A stretch of 7,602 bases of DNA from CAYSCS01 sp964429695 (GTDB lineage: Bacteria; Acidobacteriota; Aminicenantia; Aminicenantales; Aminicenantaceae), in contig CAYSCS010000105.1 of assembly GCA_964429695.1 (NCBI GenBank), positions 1 through 7,602 of the forward strand, in the 5' to 3' direction. The notes beneath the pieces are model-generated. The model ran no database searches. It had not been told where the DNA came from and saw nothing but the letters and a program-made list of their open reading frames with translations. The number at the start of each line of letters is the position of its first letter. Position 1 is the first letter of the stretch. Shown one piece after another: positions 1-6,191 of the stretch. The position numbers were made by a program, and so were the translations under genes.

Positions 1-338
1 TTTTTTGGTAGGCTATATCGCAGGAGGAAAGAAATTTCCAGTTTGTCTATGGGGCTACGACCTCCTTTTTAAACTTGTATGTTTTTTATAGGTTGGAGGC
101 TCTCTTTTATGCCTCTCTCAAACATCATCTAGCAACTTTGGGATAACGCCAAATTTTAAGTCTCAAGAAGAGGAGGAGATTTTTTCATAAATACTTACGT
201 CCCCTAATTTGAAAGAGAACCCAAGAGATATATATTAATTATCCTTCCTGAAAGTGAACTTGATCTTGCTTAATAATCTGTTGATTTTCTGAATAATTTA
301 TTGCTTCATTTTTCCATTTATGAAATAAGATGCGGCAT
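1..338. other. gene-free left flank
   Basis: I see no supportable gene here on either strand. Candidate starts on both strands run into stops within about 20 codons. One frame (2-91, plus) is open to the window edge for 29 hydrophobic-rich codons ending in TAG, and could be the tail of a gene lying to the left, but it has no recognisable motif. On the minus strand, 58-70 reads as a Shine-Dalgarno-like AAAAAGGAGGTCG with no start codon at a usable distance. The stretch is AT-rich. Confidence 0.6.
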
Positions 339-369
339 AAAAAAGAAGGGGAGCCTTTCAGCTCCCCTT
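339..369 (-). terminator. intrinsic terminator of the receptor gene
   Basis: A perfect 9-bp inverted repeat (AAGGGGAGC at 346-354, GCTCCCCTT at 361-369) encloses a 6-nt loop. Read on the minus strand, the G+C-rich stem is followed by C and then six T (344-339), the classic Rho-independent layout. It lies 27 bp past the receptor stop codon on the same strand, so it should end that transcript. On the plus strand the stem is followed by ACGG rather than a T run, so it is directional. Confidence 0.9.
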
Positions 370-395
370 ACGGACTTTAGCGATTAGAATCCCTT

Positions 396-3062
396 CTAAA
401 AGTTAAACCTAATCCCTAATTGAATCAGCCTCGGGTCATAAGCCCAGGTGGGTTGGCCGAAGAGTGAGCTTTGCATGTTCCCTACAAAGCCTCCAAAGTT
501 CGCTCTATTGGTGACATTGAACATCTCGGCAAAAACCTGGAAGTTGAATCTGCTTATGTTAACGAATTTTGATATTCTGAGATTTATATCGAAGTAATCT
601 GTTCCCCGGCCTGAGTTTCTCTTTTTTCCAGGCGGATAGTCACTATTTATGGCATCTCGATTATCATCTCTTCCTGTTATGATGTTATAAGGAAGGGCAG
701 TGCGATAGGTAAGGATTCCGCTCAACTGAAAACCGAAGGGAATGTCTACTATTCCGTTTACAATCAGCCTGTGTCGAGCATCATTGTTACTGGGACCGTA
801 ATCCAGGCTAAGGTCATCATAATTCGAAGGAGAACTCCATTCAATCTCTGTATCTGTAAGTGCCTTTGAGAGAGTGTAAGAGATCTCGAGAGCCCAACCC
901 TGTGAATACCGCTTCTGAAGGGAGAGGAGAAGTCCAGTATACTCAGATTTCCCGGTATCTTCTGTGAGCCAAACATTTCCTTTGGTTGGGTCTGGTCTCT
1001 GCCATCCAGTTCCAGGAATTACATGGTTCAGATTGTACCAGCGAATAAGATTTCTTCCTTTTGCATAAACGAAGTCAGCTCCCGCCGAAAAATCTGTGAA
1101 AAATTGCCTCTGTATCCCGAAAGTAAACTGTATGGTGTTAGGAGGAATCTGACCCTCTTTGGCTATGTATTCTGTGGCAGCAGGCAAAACTATGGTAGTC
1201 CCGAATGGGTTAGGTTTAAAGGGGTCGGGCCAGCCAGGATTATAAACATACTGGATTCTAAGCTGGTTGAACCAGTCTGTCAGAAGAGCCTCATTTGTCA
1301 GGATGTTATTGGTGAATTTTCCAAAACCAGCCCGGATGACTGTCTTCCCATCTCCGAGGGGATCAATGCTTACTCCAATTCTCGGGTCAAAATTTTTCTT
1401 ATTTGAGATATGGAGAGATTCCACTTTGTAGTAGCTCCATCTCAGACCATAATTCAGGGTAATTCTGGGGTGAATTTTCCAGGAGTCCTGGGCGAAAATT
1501 CCTGCATTCGTTACAGGATAGGAAAAATTTGGGTCTCCTTTGGTATAGATGAAAAGATATGGATAGGTTGCTGGGTTGGCTGGGTCAAACGGTGCATCAG
1601 TGGCAAACAACACATACCCCGGGTTATAGTTATAAATATATCCATAGGCATCTATGTAGCTAAAGTCAATGCCGAGCTTGATGCTGTGCTTGCCAAGGAA
1701 AATAGAAAAATTATCGACTATCTGATACCTCTTCTCCCAGTCCCTCTGAGGTTGATTGACGAATTTCCCTGTGAAAAGAGACGGCCTTGAAATGGAAAAC
1801 GAATTCGGATATTTGGTATCAATCCTGACATCATAATACGAATAGAGAAGCTTCAATTCGTTTAACGTATTATCAGAGGGAAAGAGTGTCCAGTTTCCTT
1901 GAAAGCTCAAATCTCCATAATAAATGTCAAGCGCCACATCTGCAGAATAAATCCCCCCAGGCCCCAACCCTTTATCGAAAGGCCAATCACGGGAGAACCG
2001 GAAAGAGAATAAATTCTTTTCATTCAACTGATAATTAAGCTTTAAAAGATATTGATTGTTGGTCGAGGTCAAGGGGACAGTCTCTTGAGGTATCAAGGGA
2101 GAAGTAACGGTGTTATAGGTTTCATATCTTAATCCTTCATAAGAGAAGAAGAAGTGGAACTTATCTTTTATCAGTGGTCCGCCAACAAAGCCTCCAAAAC
2201 GATATTCACTGAACTCCTCCTTCTCATATTCATCCTTACTCAGTTTGCGTCCCTTATATCCTTCATGGTTTACAAAATAGTTGACTGAATCAAAGGCCTC
2301 ATCACGGAGGAAACCAGAGATTCTTCCTCTGAATTCATTCGTTCCCGACCGAGTTATGGCATGCATCACGAGACCGCTTGCGTTACCATATTCAGCCGCA
2401 AACATGTTAGTTAGGACGCGAAATTCCTGGATTGCATCTGCAGGGATGTTTGAACGAATCAAGTTGACAAGGTTTCCTTCGTTAGAGACTCCATCGATGA
2501 GGAATTCACCACTTCCCCGAGGCTGACCACTCGTAGTTACCGGCTCCTCACCGCTTGGCCTTGAAATAACCCCAGCCTTCAAGGTGGCGAGCTGAGCAAA
2601 ATCTCTTCCATATAAGGGAAGGTCTTCAATCTTCTTGCGATCAACCACTCCACTTACTTCTGATTTAGTTAACTCTACCATCGGAGTTTGGGCCACCACC
2701 GTAATTTCTTCTTCAACTGCAGTTGGGGAGAGTCTGAAATCAATGGTGAGCCTGGCGCCTACATTAAAAACAAGGTTTTGTCTGATTTCAGTCTTGAAAC
2801 CTGTTATTTCCACTGTAATTTCATATGTTCCCGGCTCTATTCCTGAGACTATGTAACGTCCATCTTGACGAGAATATGCATGGTATTTATATCCCGTGTT
2901 CATGTTTCTTATAGTCAGGGAAGCACCAGGAAGAATATTACCTTCATCATCGGTTATCATTCCTTCAATTGTAACAAGGCTGGTTTGGGTGAGAATTCTT
3001 CCCTGAAAAATAAAAAATAAAATTAGGCTGAGGAAAATTAATCTTTTGCAACCATCTTTCAT
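396..3062 (-). CDS. TonB-dependent receptor with carboxypeptidase-regulatory-like domain (Oar-like)
   Basis: This is an outer-membrane beta-barrel receptor of 888 aa, expected to take up a large or scarce ligand using TonB/ExbBD energy; the ligand is unknown. Seen in order: a Lys/Arg start and hydrophobic signal peptide (about 1-25, core LIFLSLILFFIF); a CarboxypepD_reg-like beta-sandwich (about 30-112, with GNILPGASLTIRN and GTYEITVEITGF); a TonB-box-like EEITVVA (118-124); a plug (about 135-250, with FLIDGVSNEGN and EYGNASGLVMHAITRSGTNE); then a long barrel ending in Phe (GIRFNF), as outer-membrane proteins usually do. I chose ATG at 3062 because AGGAG lies 7 nt upstream and the signal peptide begins there. 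The frame extends to a TTG at 3101, which would add 13 charged residues before the signal. It is transcribed alone, away from the enzyme operon. Closest known architecture: the large Oar/TBDR families of Acidobacteriota. No TonB, ExbB or SusD-like partner is nearby. Confidence 0.93.
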   Translation of the reverse strand: MKDGCKRLIFLSLILFFIFQGRILTQTSLVTIEGMITDDEGNILPGASLTIRNMNTGYKYHAYSRQDGRYIVSGIEPGTYEITVEITGFKTEIRQNLVFNVGARLTIDFRLSPTAVEEEITVVAQTPMVELTKSEVSGVVDRKKIEDLPLYGRDFAQLATLKAGVISRPSGEEPVTTSGQPRGSGEFLIDGVSNEGNLVNLIRSNIPADAIQEFRVLTNMFAAEYGNASGLVMHAITRSGTNEFRGRISGFLRDEAFDSVNYFVNHEGYKGRKLSKDEYEKEEFSEYRFGGFVGGPLIKDKFHFFFSYEGLRYETYNTVTSPLIPQETVPLTSTNNQYLLKLNYQLNEKNLFSFRFSRDWPFDKGLGPGGIYSADVALDIYYGDLSFQGNWTLFPSDNTLNELKLLYSYYDVRIDTKYPNSFSISRPSLFTGKFVNQPQRDWEKRYQIVDNFSIFLGKHSIKLGIDFSYIDAYGYIYNYNPGYVLFATDAPFDPANPATYPYLFIYTKGDPNFSYPVTNAGIFAQDSWKIHPRITLNYGLRWSYYKVESLHISNKKNFDPRIGVSIDPLGDGKTVIRAGFGKFTNNILTNEALLTDWFNQLRIQYVYNPGWPDPFKPNPFGTTIVLPAATEYIAKEGQIPPNTIQFTFGIQRQFFTDFSAGADFVYAKGRNLIRWYNLNHVIPGTGWQRPDPTKGNVWLTEDTGKSEYTGLLLSLQKRYSQGWALEISYTLSKALTDTEIEWSSPSNYDDLSLDYGPSNNDARHRLIVNGIVDIPFGFQLSGILTYRTALPYNIITGRDDNRDAINSDYPPGKKRNSGRGTDYFDINLRISKFVNISRFNFQVFAEMFNVTNRANFGGFVGNMQSSLFGQPTWAYDPRLIQLGIRFNF

Positions 3063-3160
3063 TCCCTCTCTCCTTTCATTTTTCGTCTTTTTTCCACACA
3101 ATTAAAATGAATAAATCAAATTTAATCCTTTATATTTCATCTTAATTCTATTCTCTATTC

Positions 3161-3171
3161 TCACCTCCTTT
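3161..3171 (-). promoter_or_regulatory. orphan strong Shine-Dalgarno in the receptor leader
   Basis: Read on the minus strand this is AAGGAGGTGA plus a flanking A, a full-length match to the 16S anti-Shine-Dalgarno tail. It lies in the receptor's roughly 120-nt untranslated leader, about 100 nt before the true start. No ATG, GTG or TTG occurs 5-10 nt after it. The next ATG (3140-3138) is about 23 nt away and opens only a 12-codon frame (MKYKGLNLIYSF, then stop). It could be a ribosome standby site, the relic of a leader peptide, or chance. Confidence 0.4.
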
Positions 3172-3186
3172 TTTCCTCTTTTTCAA

Positions 3187-3204
3187 TATTTAATATATTA
3201 AATA
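3187..3204. repeat. 18-bp perfect palindrome over the receptor -10 box
   Basis: TATTTAATATATTAAATA reads identically on both strands. Its centre falls inside the minus-strand -10 hexamer (3192-3197). A dimeric repressor bound here would block the receptor promoter, so it is a candidate operator. It contains only A and T, which makes chance palindromes more likely, and it does not match an operator I recognise. Confidence 0.4.
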
Positions 3205-3220
3205 AAAAATTAATTGTCAA
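3192..3220 (-). promoter_or_regulatory. sigma70-type promoter of the receptor gene
   Basis: On the minus strand, TTGACA (3220-3215) and TATATT (3197-3192) are separated by exactly 17 nt. The -35 is perfect and the -10 matches 5 of 6 positions. Transcription would start near 3185, giving a leader of about 120 nt before the ATG at 3062. Confidence 0.75.
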
Positions 3221-3238
3221 TTGCTCATAAGAAAAGTT

Positions 3239-3269
3239 TTGACTTTTGCTGTATGATGTATTATATAAT
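3239..3269 (+). promoter_or_regulatory. sigma70-type promoter of the enzyme operon
   Basis: TTGACT (3239-3244) is followed by TATAAT (3264-3269) with a 19-nt spacer, or by the weaker TATATA (3262-3267) with 17 nt. It is divergent to the receptor promoter, with the two -35 boxes 18 bp apart, so one DNA-bound regulator could influence both. The predicted leader is about 97 nt before the ATG at 3374. Confidence 0.55.
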
Positions 3270-3373
3270 TTCCTAATTTTGAATCATCCATTTAATTAAA
3301 ATAATGATAGAAAACTCTCTTCAAAAGATTTGTTAAATTTAGATAATATCTTAATTTCAGGTGAGGTTAGTAA

Positions 3374-4777
3374 ATGAGTAAAAAAAGAATCTGGGATGAG
3401 TTGATTGAAAGATATAAATTAAACCATAGAAAATCTGAAGCTCAATTTAGAGAAGCACTCAAACATATGGTTAGGGGAGGAAGCCATAACCTGCGCCTTT
3501 TCGAGCCTTTTCCTTTTTTCGTTGCTGAGTGCAGAGGTTCAAAAATCACGGATGTGGATGGAAACACATATGTAGATTTCTGGCAAGGACATTTCGGAAA
3601 TGTCCTTGGTCATAACCCGGATATAGTCCTCAAAGCTCTAATAGAACTGTTTCAAAAAGGCCAGGGGTTGGCAGCAGGGTTTCCTGATTCTAACGAAAAA
3701 GAACTTGCTCAACTAATTTGCTCTAGAATAGGAGCCGACAAGATTCGCTTTACCACAAGCGGCACTTTGGCAACAATGTATGCCATCATGATGGCTAAGG
3801 CCTTTACCAAAAGAGAGCTTGTGCTGAAGGTAGGAGGAGGATGGCATGGTGCTCACCCTTATTCGTTGAAGGGAATCTCTCATTATGAGAGGGGTCTAAA
3901 TCATATAGAATCAGCTGGTCTTCCTCGAGGGATTAAATCCATGATTGTGGTTTCACGCTTCAACGATATTGAAGACCTTGAGGAGAAGTTTAAAAAATAT
4001 GGGGAGAGGATAGCCTGTTTCATACTTGAACCGTTCATTGGTGCAGGGGGATTCATCTTTTCTACCAGGGATTACTTGAAAACGGCAAGGGAACTTACCA
4101 AAAGTTATGGTGCGCTTCTCATCTTTGATGAGGTTGTCTCAGGTTTTCGTTTTCATGCAGGTGCAGTCCAATCTTTATACAGAGTAAAGCCTGATTTAAC
4201 AGTCCTCGGGAAAGCTATTGGAGGCGGAATGCCAGTTGCTGCGGTGGCGGGAAAGGAGGAAGTCATGGCACTCTGTGGGCCAGAAGCAAGACCAGAAGAA
4301 AAGGTTAAGTTTGAAGGAGGGACATTCTCTTCCCATCCAGCTTCTATTTATGCGGGTGTTATCTATATAACCTATCTCATCCAAAATGAATCTGAAATAT
4401 ATCCCAGGATTGGAAAACTAGGAGCAAAAGTAAGAAAGAACATAGAGGAAATATTCGCTGCTCAGGGTATGAATGTGAAATGTACGGGGAATGGTCGCGG
4501 GGTAACAGAAAATAGCTCCTGTGTTGGAGTTCAGTTTTTACATCAGAACCTCGAAGAAGTTATTTTCCCGGAACAAGTCTGGAATCCTAAAGTTTCAGAC
4601 CCTGAACTTCGGGAAAAAGTTTTCAAACTGGAAATGTTGGAGTATGGTTTTAACATCTTTCACGGCTATGGGGCAATCTCGGCGGCACATTCAGAAGATG
4701 AAATTCAAGCCTCTCTAGATGCTGTAGAAAAAATTGCCCGAAAATGGAGTAAGTATAATCTGCTAAAAAAAAGATAA
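3374..4777 (+). CDS. class-III PLP aminotransferase, glutamate-1-semialdehyde-aminomutase-like
   Basis: This is a cytosolic fold-type I PLP enzyme (467 aa) that should transfer or shift an amino group; the substrate is unknown. Visible landmarks: SGT at 129-131 (phosphate cup), GGGWHGAHPY at 154-163 (the GSAM YHG region, with Trp in place of the usual Tyr), FDEVVSGFR at 251-259 with Asp252 contacting the pyridine nitrogen, LGKAIGGGMP with Lys280 as the Schiff-base lysine, GGTFSSHP at 315-322, and a C-terminal SAAHSEDEI. These place it in the GSAM-like branch rather than among 4-aminobutyrate or ornithine transaminases. It differs from true HemL: the N-terminal PGGVNSP-type motif is replaced by VRGGSHN, the SGTEA motif reads SGTLA, and it is somewhat longer than HemL (about 430 aa). 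No haem genes are present. The start is supported by AGGTGAGG (3359-3366), 7 nt before the ATG. It leads an operon with the downstream dehydrogenase. Confidence 0.88.
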   Translation: MSKKRIWDELIERYKLNHRKSEAQFREALKHMVRGGSHNLRLFEPFPFFVAECRGSKITDVDGNTYVDFWQGHFGNVLGHNPDIVLKALIELFQKGQGLAAGFPDSNEKELAQLICSRIGADKIRFTTSGTLATMYAIMMAKAFTKRELVLKVGGGWHGAHPYSLKGISHYERGLNHIESAGLPRGIKSMIVVSRFNDIEDLEEKFKKYGERIACFILEPFIGAGGFIFSTRDYLKTARELTKSYGALLIFDEVVSGFRFHAGAVQSLYRVKPDLTVLGKAIGGGMPVAAVAGKEEVMALCGPEARPEEKVKFEGGTFSSHPASIYAGVIYITYLIQNESEIYPRIGKLGAKVRKNIEEIFAAQGMNVKCTGNGRGVTENSSCVGVQFLHQNLEEVIFPEQVWNPKVSDPELREKVFKLEMLEYGFNIFHGYGAISAAHSEDEIQASLDAVEKIARKWSKYNLLKKR

Positions 4778-4784
4778 GATAAAA

Positions 4785-4791
4785 GAGGAGG
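4785..4791 (+). promoter_or_regulatory. ribosome binding site of the dehydrogenase
   Basis: GAGGAGG lies 8 nt before the ATG at 4800, inside the 22-bp gap after the aminotransferase stop. The gap has no room for a separate promoter and no terminator, so the two genes should be co-transcribed, and the second is independently and strongly translated. Confidence 0.8.
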
Positions 4792-4799
4792 ATAAGCAA

Positions 4800-5804
4800 A
4801 TGGAAAAAATTAGAGTAATTATCTACGGCTGTGGAGTCATGGGAAGAAAGACTGCCGAAGCTTTGGTAGATAAACAAAGCATCCGGATTGTCGGTGCTTT
4901 AGATATAGATCCCCAACTTGTGGGGAACGACCTTGGAGATTTTTTTGATAAACCAAAAAAAACAGGAATAATTATTGAAAAAGATGCACAGGCTCTTTTC
5001 TCCAAGGTAAAGGCAGAAGCTGTCATCTTAACTACCTCATCCTACTTAAAGAAAGTGTATGGCCAAATTGAAAATTGTATTAAAGCAAGGTTAAATGTTG
5101 TCTCAACTTGCGAAGAGCTCTCATTTCCTTGGAAGAAGGAGCCAAAGCTTTCTCAAACCATTGACAAACTAGCCAGAGAAAACGGGGTCACCGTGGTGGG
5201 AACAGGTATTAATCCGGGTTATTTAATGGATACTCTACCTCTTATCTTGACGGCACCATGTTTAAGGGTAGATTCAATAAGAGTTATGAGGATGATGAAC
5301 TCTACCAGAAGAAGAATACCCTTTCAGAAAAAGGTAGGGACAGGTCTGACTCAAGAAGAATTTCGAAGGCAGATAGAAGCAAAGATTATTACTGGACATG
5401 TTGGTCTCTTGGAGTCCATGCAGATGATAGCGGCAGGCTTGGGATGGGAACTTGAGGAAGCAGTAGAATTTCCTCCCCAACCAGTTATTGATGAGCTCGA
5501 AGTTAATACTCCTCTTGGAGTGGTAAAGCCAGGTGATGTCTTGGGACTGATGAGTACGGCTGTGGGTAAAAAGGGTGGAGAAGAGGTCATAAGGCTTGAA
5601 TTCTGTGCTCACGCTGCTGTCAGTGAAGAATATGATGAGATAATAATCAAGGGAATACCTAACATCCATCAGAAAATGATAGGAGGAATACATGGAGATA
5701 TAGGGACTGTAGCAATGACTATAAATACTATTCCCAGAGCGATAGAGGCTGAACCTGGATTGAAGGTAATGAAAGACCTCCCTCTTCCCAGAGCAATTTT
5801 ATGA
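4800..5804 (+). CDS. NAD(P)-dependent dehydrogenase, 2,4-diaminopentanoate dehydrogenase (Ord)-like
   Basis: This is a cytosolic 334-aa oxidoreductase with a DapB-type Rossmann N-terminus. In the family, Ord oxidatively deaminates 2,4-diaminopentanoate to 2-amino-4-oxopentanoate in clostridial ornithine fermentation. Seen: the nucleotide loop YGCGVMG (9-15, GxGxxG), an acidic residue ending strand 2 (ALDID, Asp35), GTGINPGYLMD at 134-144, and a C-terminal block GDIGTVAMTINTIPRAI (299-315) followed by EAEPGLKVMKDLP; the last two are hallmark Ord-family segments. The DapB signature (HHxxK...SGTA) is absent, so it is not dihydrodipicolinate reductase. Length fits the Ord family (about 340 aa). 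It follows the PLP enzyme by 22 bp in the same operon, pointing to consecutive steps on an amine substrate. Ornithine aminomutase and thiolase partners of the classical pathway are not in the window, so the exact substrate stays open. Confidence 0.82.
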   Translation: MEKIRVIIYGCGVMGRKTAEALVDKQSIRIVGALDIDPQLVGNDLGDFFDKPKKTGIIIEKDAQALFSKVKAEAVILTTSSYLKKVYGQIENCIKARLNVVSTCEELSFPWKKEPKLSQTIDKLARENGVTVVGTGINPGYLMDTLPLILTAPCLRVDSIRVMRMMNSTRRRIPFQKKVGTGLTQEEFRRQIEAKIITGHVGLLESMQMIAAGLGWELEEAVEFPPQPVIDELEVNTPLGVVKPGDVLGLMSTAVGKKGGEEVIRLEFCAHAAVSEEYDEIIIKGIPNIHQKMIGGIHGDIGTVAMTINTIPRAIEAEPGLKVMKDLPLPRAIL

Positions 5805-5849
5805 TTTTCATCTCAAAAAAATTTGTCGATTTGACCTCAAAATTAATTT

Positions 5850-5871
5850 ATTCTCAAGAGGAGAGAATTTT
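5850..5871 (+). terminator. possible weak terminator after the enzyme operon
   Basis: ATTCTC (5850-5855) and GAGAAT (5863-5868) can pair around a 7-nt loop, and the stem runs into a short T run (5868-5871). The stem is only 6 bp and AT-rich and the T tract is short. It sits 46 bp after the dehydrogenase stop, the right place, but the signal alone is weak. Confidence 0.3.
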
Positions 5872-5944
5872 CCTGGATATGCCTGCGGTTAACTCATTTG
5901 TGTGCTGAGTCAGTTATATTTTTGACACCTCATAGTCATTAAAA

Positions 5945-5991
5945 GAGCCCTGATTTAGAATATCTTTTATCCTAAGATAATTTGTGGGCTC
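5945..5991. repeat. nested inverted repeat in the gap after the operon
   Basis: An outer pair GAGCCC (5945-5950) / GGGCTC (5986-5991) encloses an inner pair TATCTT (5961-5966) / AAGATA (5974-5979). Together they could form an interrupted 47-nt hairpin. On the minus strand the outer stem is followed by TTTT (5944-5941), so it may act as a weak leftward terminator. Function unknown. The rest of 5805-6099 holds no gene I can support. Confidence 0.35.
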
Positions 5992-6099
5992 CAACTCAAG
6001 GCTGTCTTAATTTGCGATCTAGCATAGTCTCTCATAAAGAAAATGTTCTTGTTTAAAACTCCAGGGCAAAATTGTGACCAATATCATGACTCCATACAA

Positions 6100-6149
6100 T
6101 TGTGTTACGCAACAATCAAAAGTAGACTAAAAGTAGACATTAGGGGAAA
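6100..6149 (+). repeat. left terminal inverted repeat with internal duplication
   Basis: The left end begins TTGTGTTACGCAACAATC. It holds AAAAGTAGAC twice (6118-6127 and 6129-6138) joined by T, an 11-bp tandem duplication. The right end has only one copy. Removing one copy gives a continuous match of about 39 bp to the right repeat. Confidence 0.8.
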
Positions 6150-6154
6150 CGAGT

Positions 6155-6190
6155 ATGGTAGAACCTGGTAATAGAAGGAGATTCTACCAT
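6155..6190 (+). promoter_or_regulatory. hairpin enclosing the transposase ribosome binding site
   Basis: ATGGTAGAA (6155-6163) pairs perfectly with TTCTACCAT (6182-6190). The 18-nt loop contains the Shine-Dalgarno-like GAAGGAG (6174-6180), and the ATG at 6192 follows one base after the stem. Several IS elements (for example IS10 and IS50) use an end-proximal stem to limit transposase translation from outside transcripts; a similar role here is inference. Confidence 0.55.
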
Positions 6191-6191
6191 C

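Noticed and set aside
55..70. Plus-strand CGACCTCCTTTTT resembling the 3' tail of 16S rRNA
   Set aside because: Only the CCTCCTTT core fits. The preceding bases do not resemble the conserved 16S 3' helix, and no rRNA sequence lies around it.
2..91. 29-codon frame open to the left window edge, ending in TAG
   Set aside because: Too short and without a recognisable motif, so it cannot be separated from chance; mentioned only as a possible gene tail.
1023..1790. Plus-strand open frames inside the receptor gene
   Set aside because: They are antisense shadows of a gene with clear signal peptide, plug and barrel features; they have no motifs of their own.
3063..3101. Longer receptor start at TTG 3101
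   Set aside because: It would place 13 charged residues before the signal peptide, while the ATG at 3062 has an ideally spaced AGGAG.
3374..4777. Haem-pathway HemL as the product
   Set aside because: The N-terminal HemL motif and the SGTEA glutamate are missing, and no haem genes are nearby.
5274..5693. Minus-strand 139-codon frame inside the dehydrogenase gene
   Set aside because: It overlaps conserved Ord-family segments on the other strand and shows no family pattern or ribosome binding site of note.
4800..5804. Dihydrodipicolinate reductase (DapB) as the product
   Set aside because: The DapB HHxxK...SGTA signature is absent and Ord-family motifs (GTGINPGYLMD and the C-terminal IPRAI block) are present.
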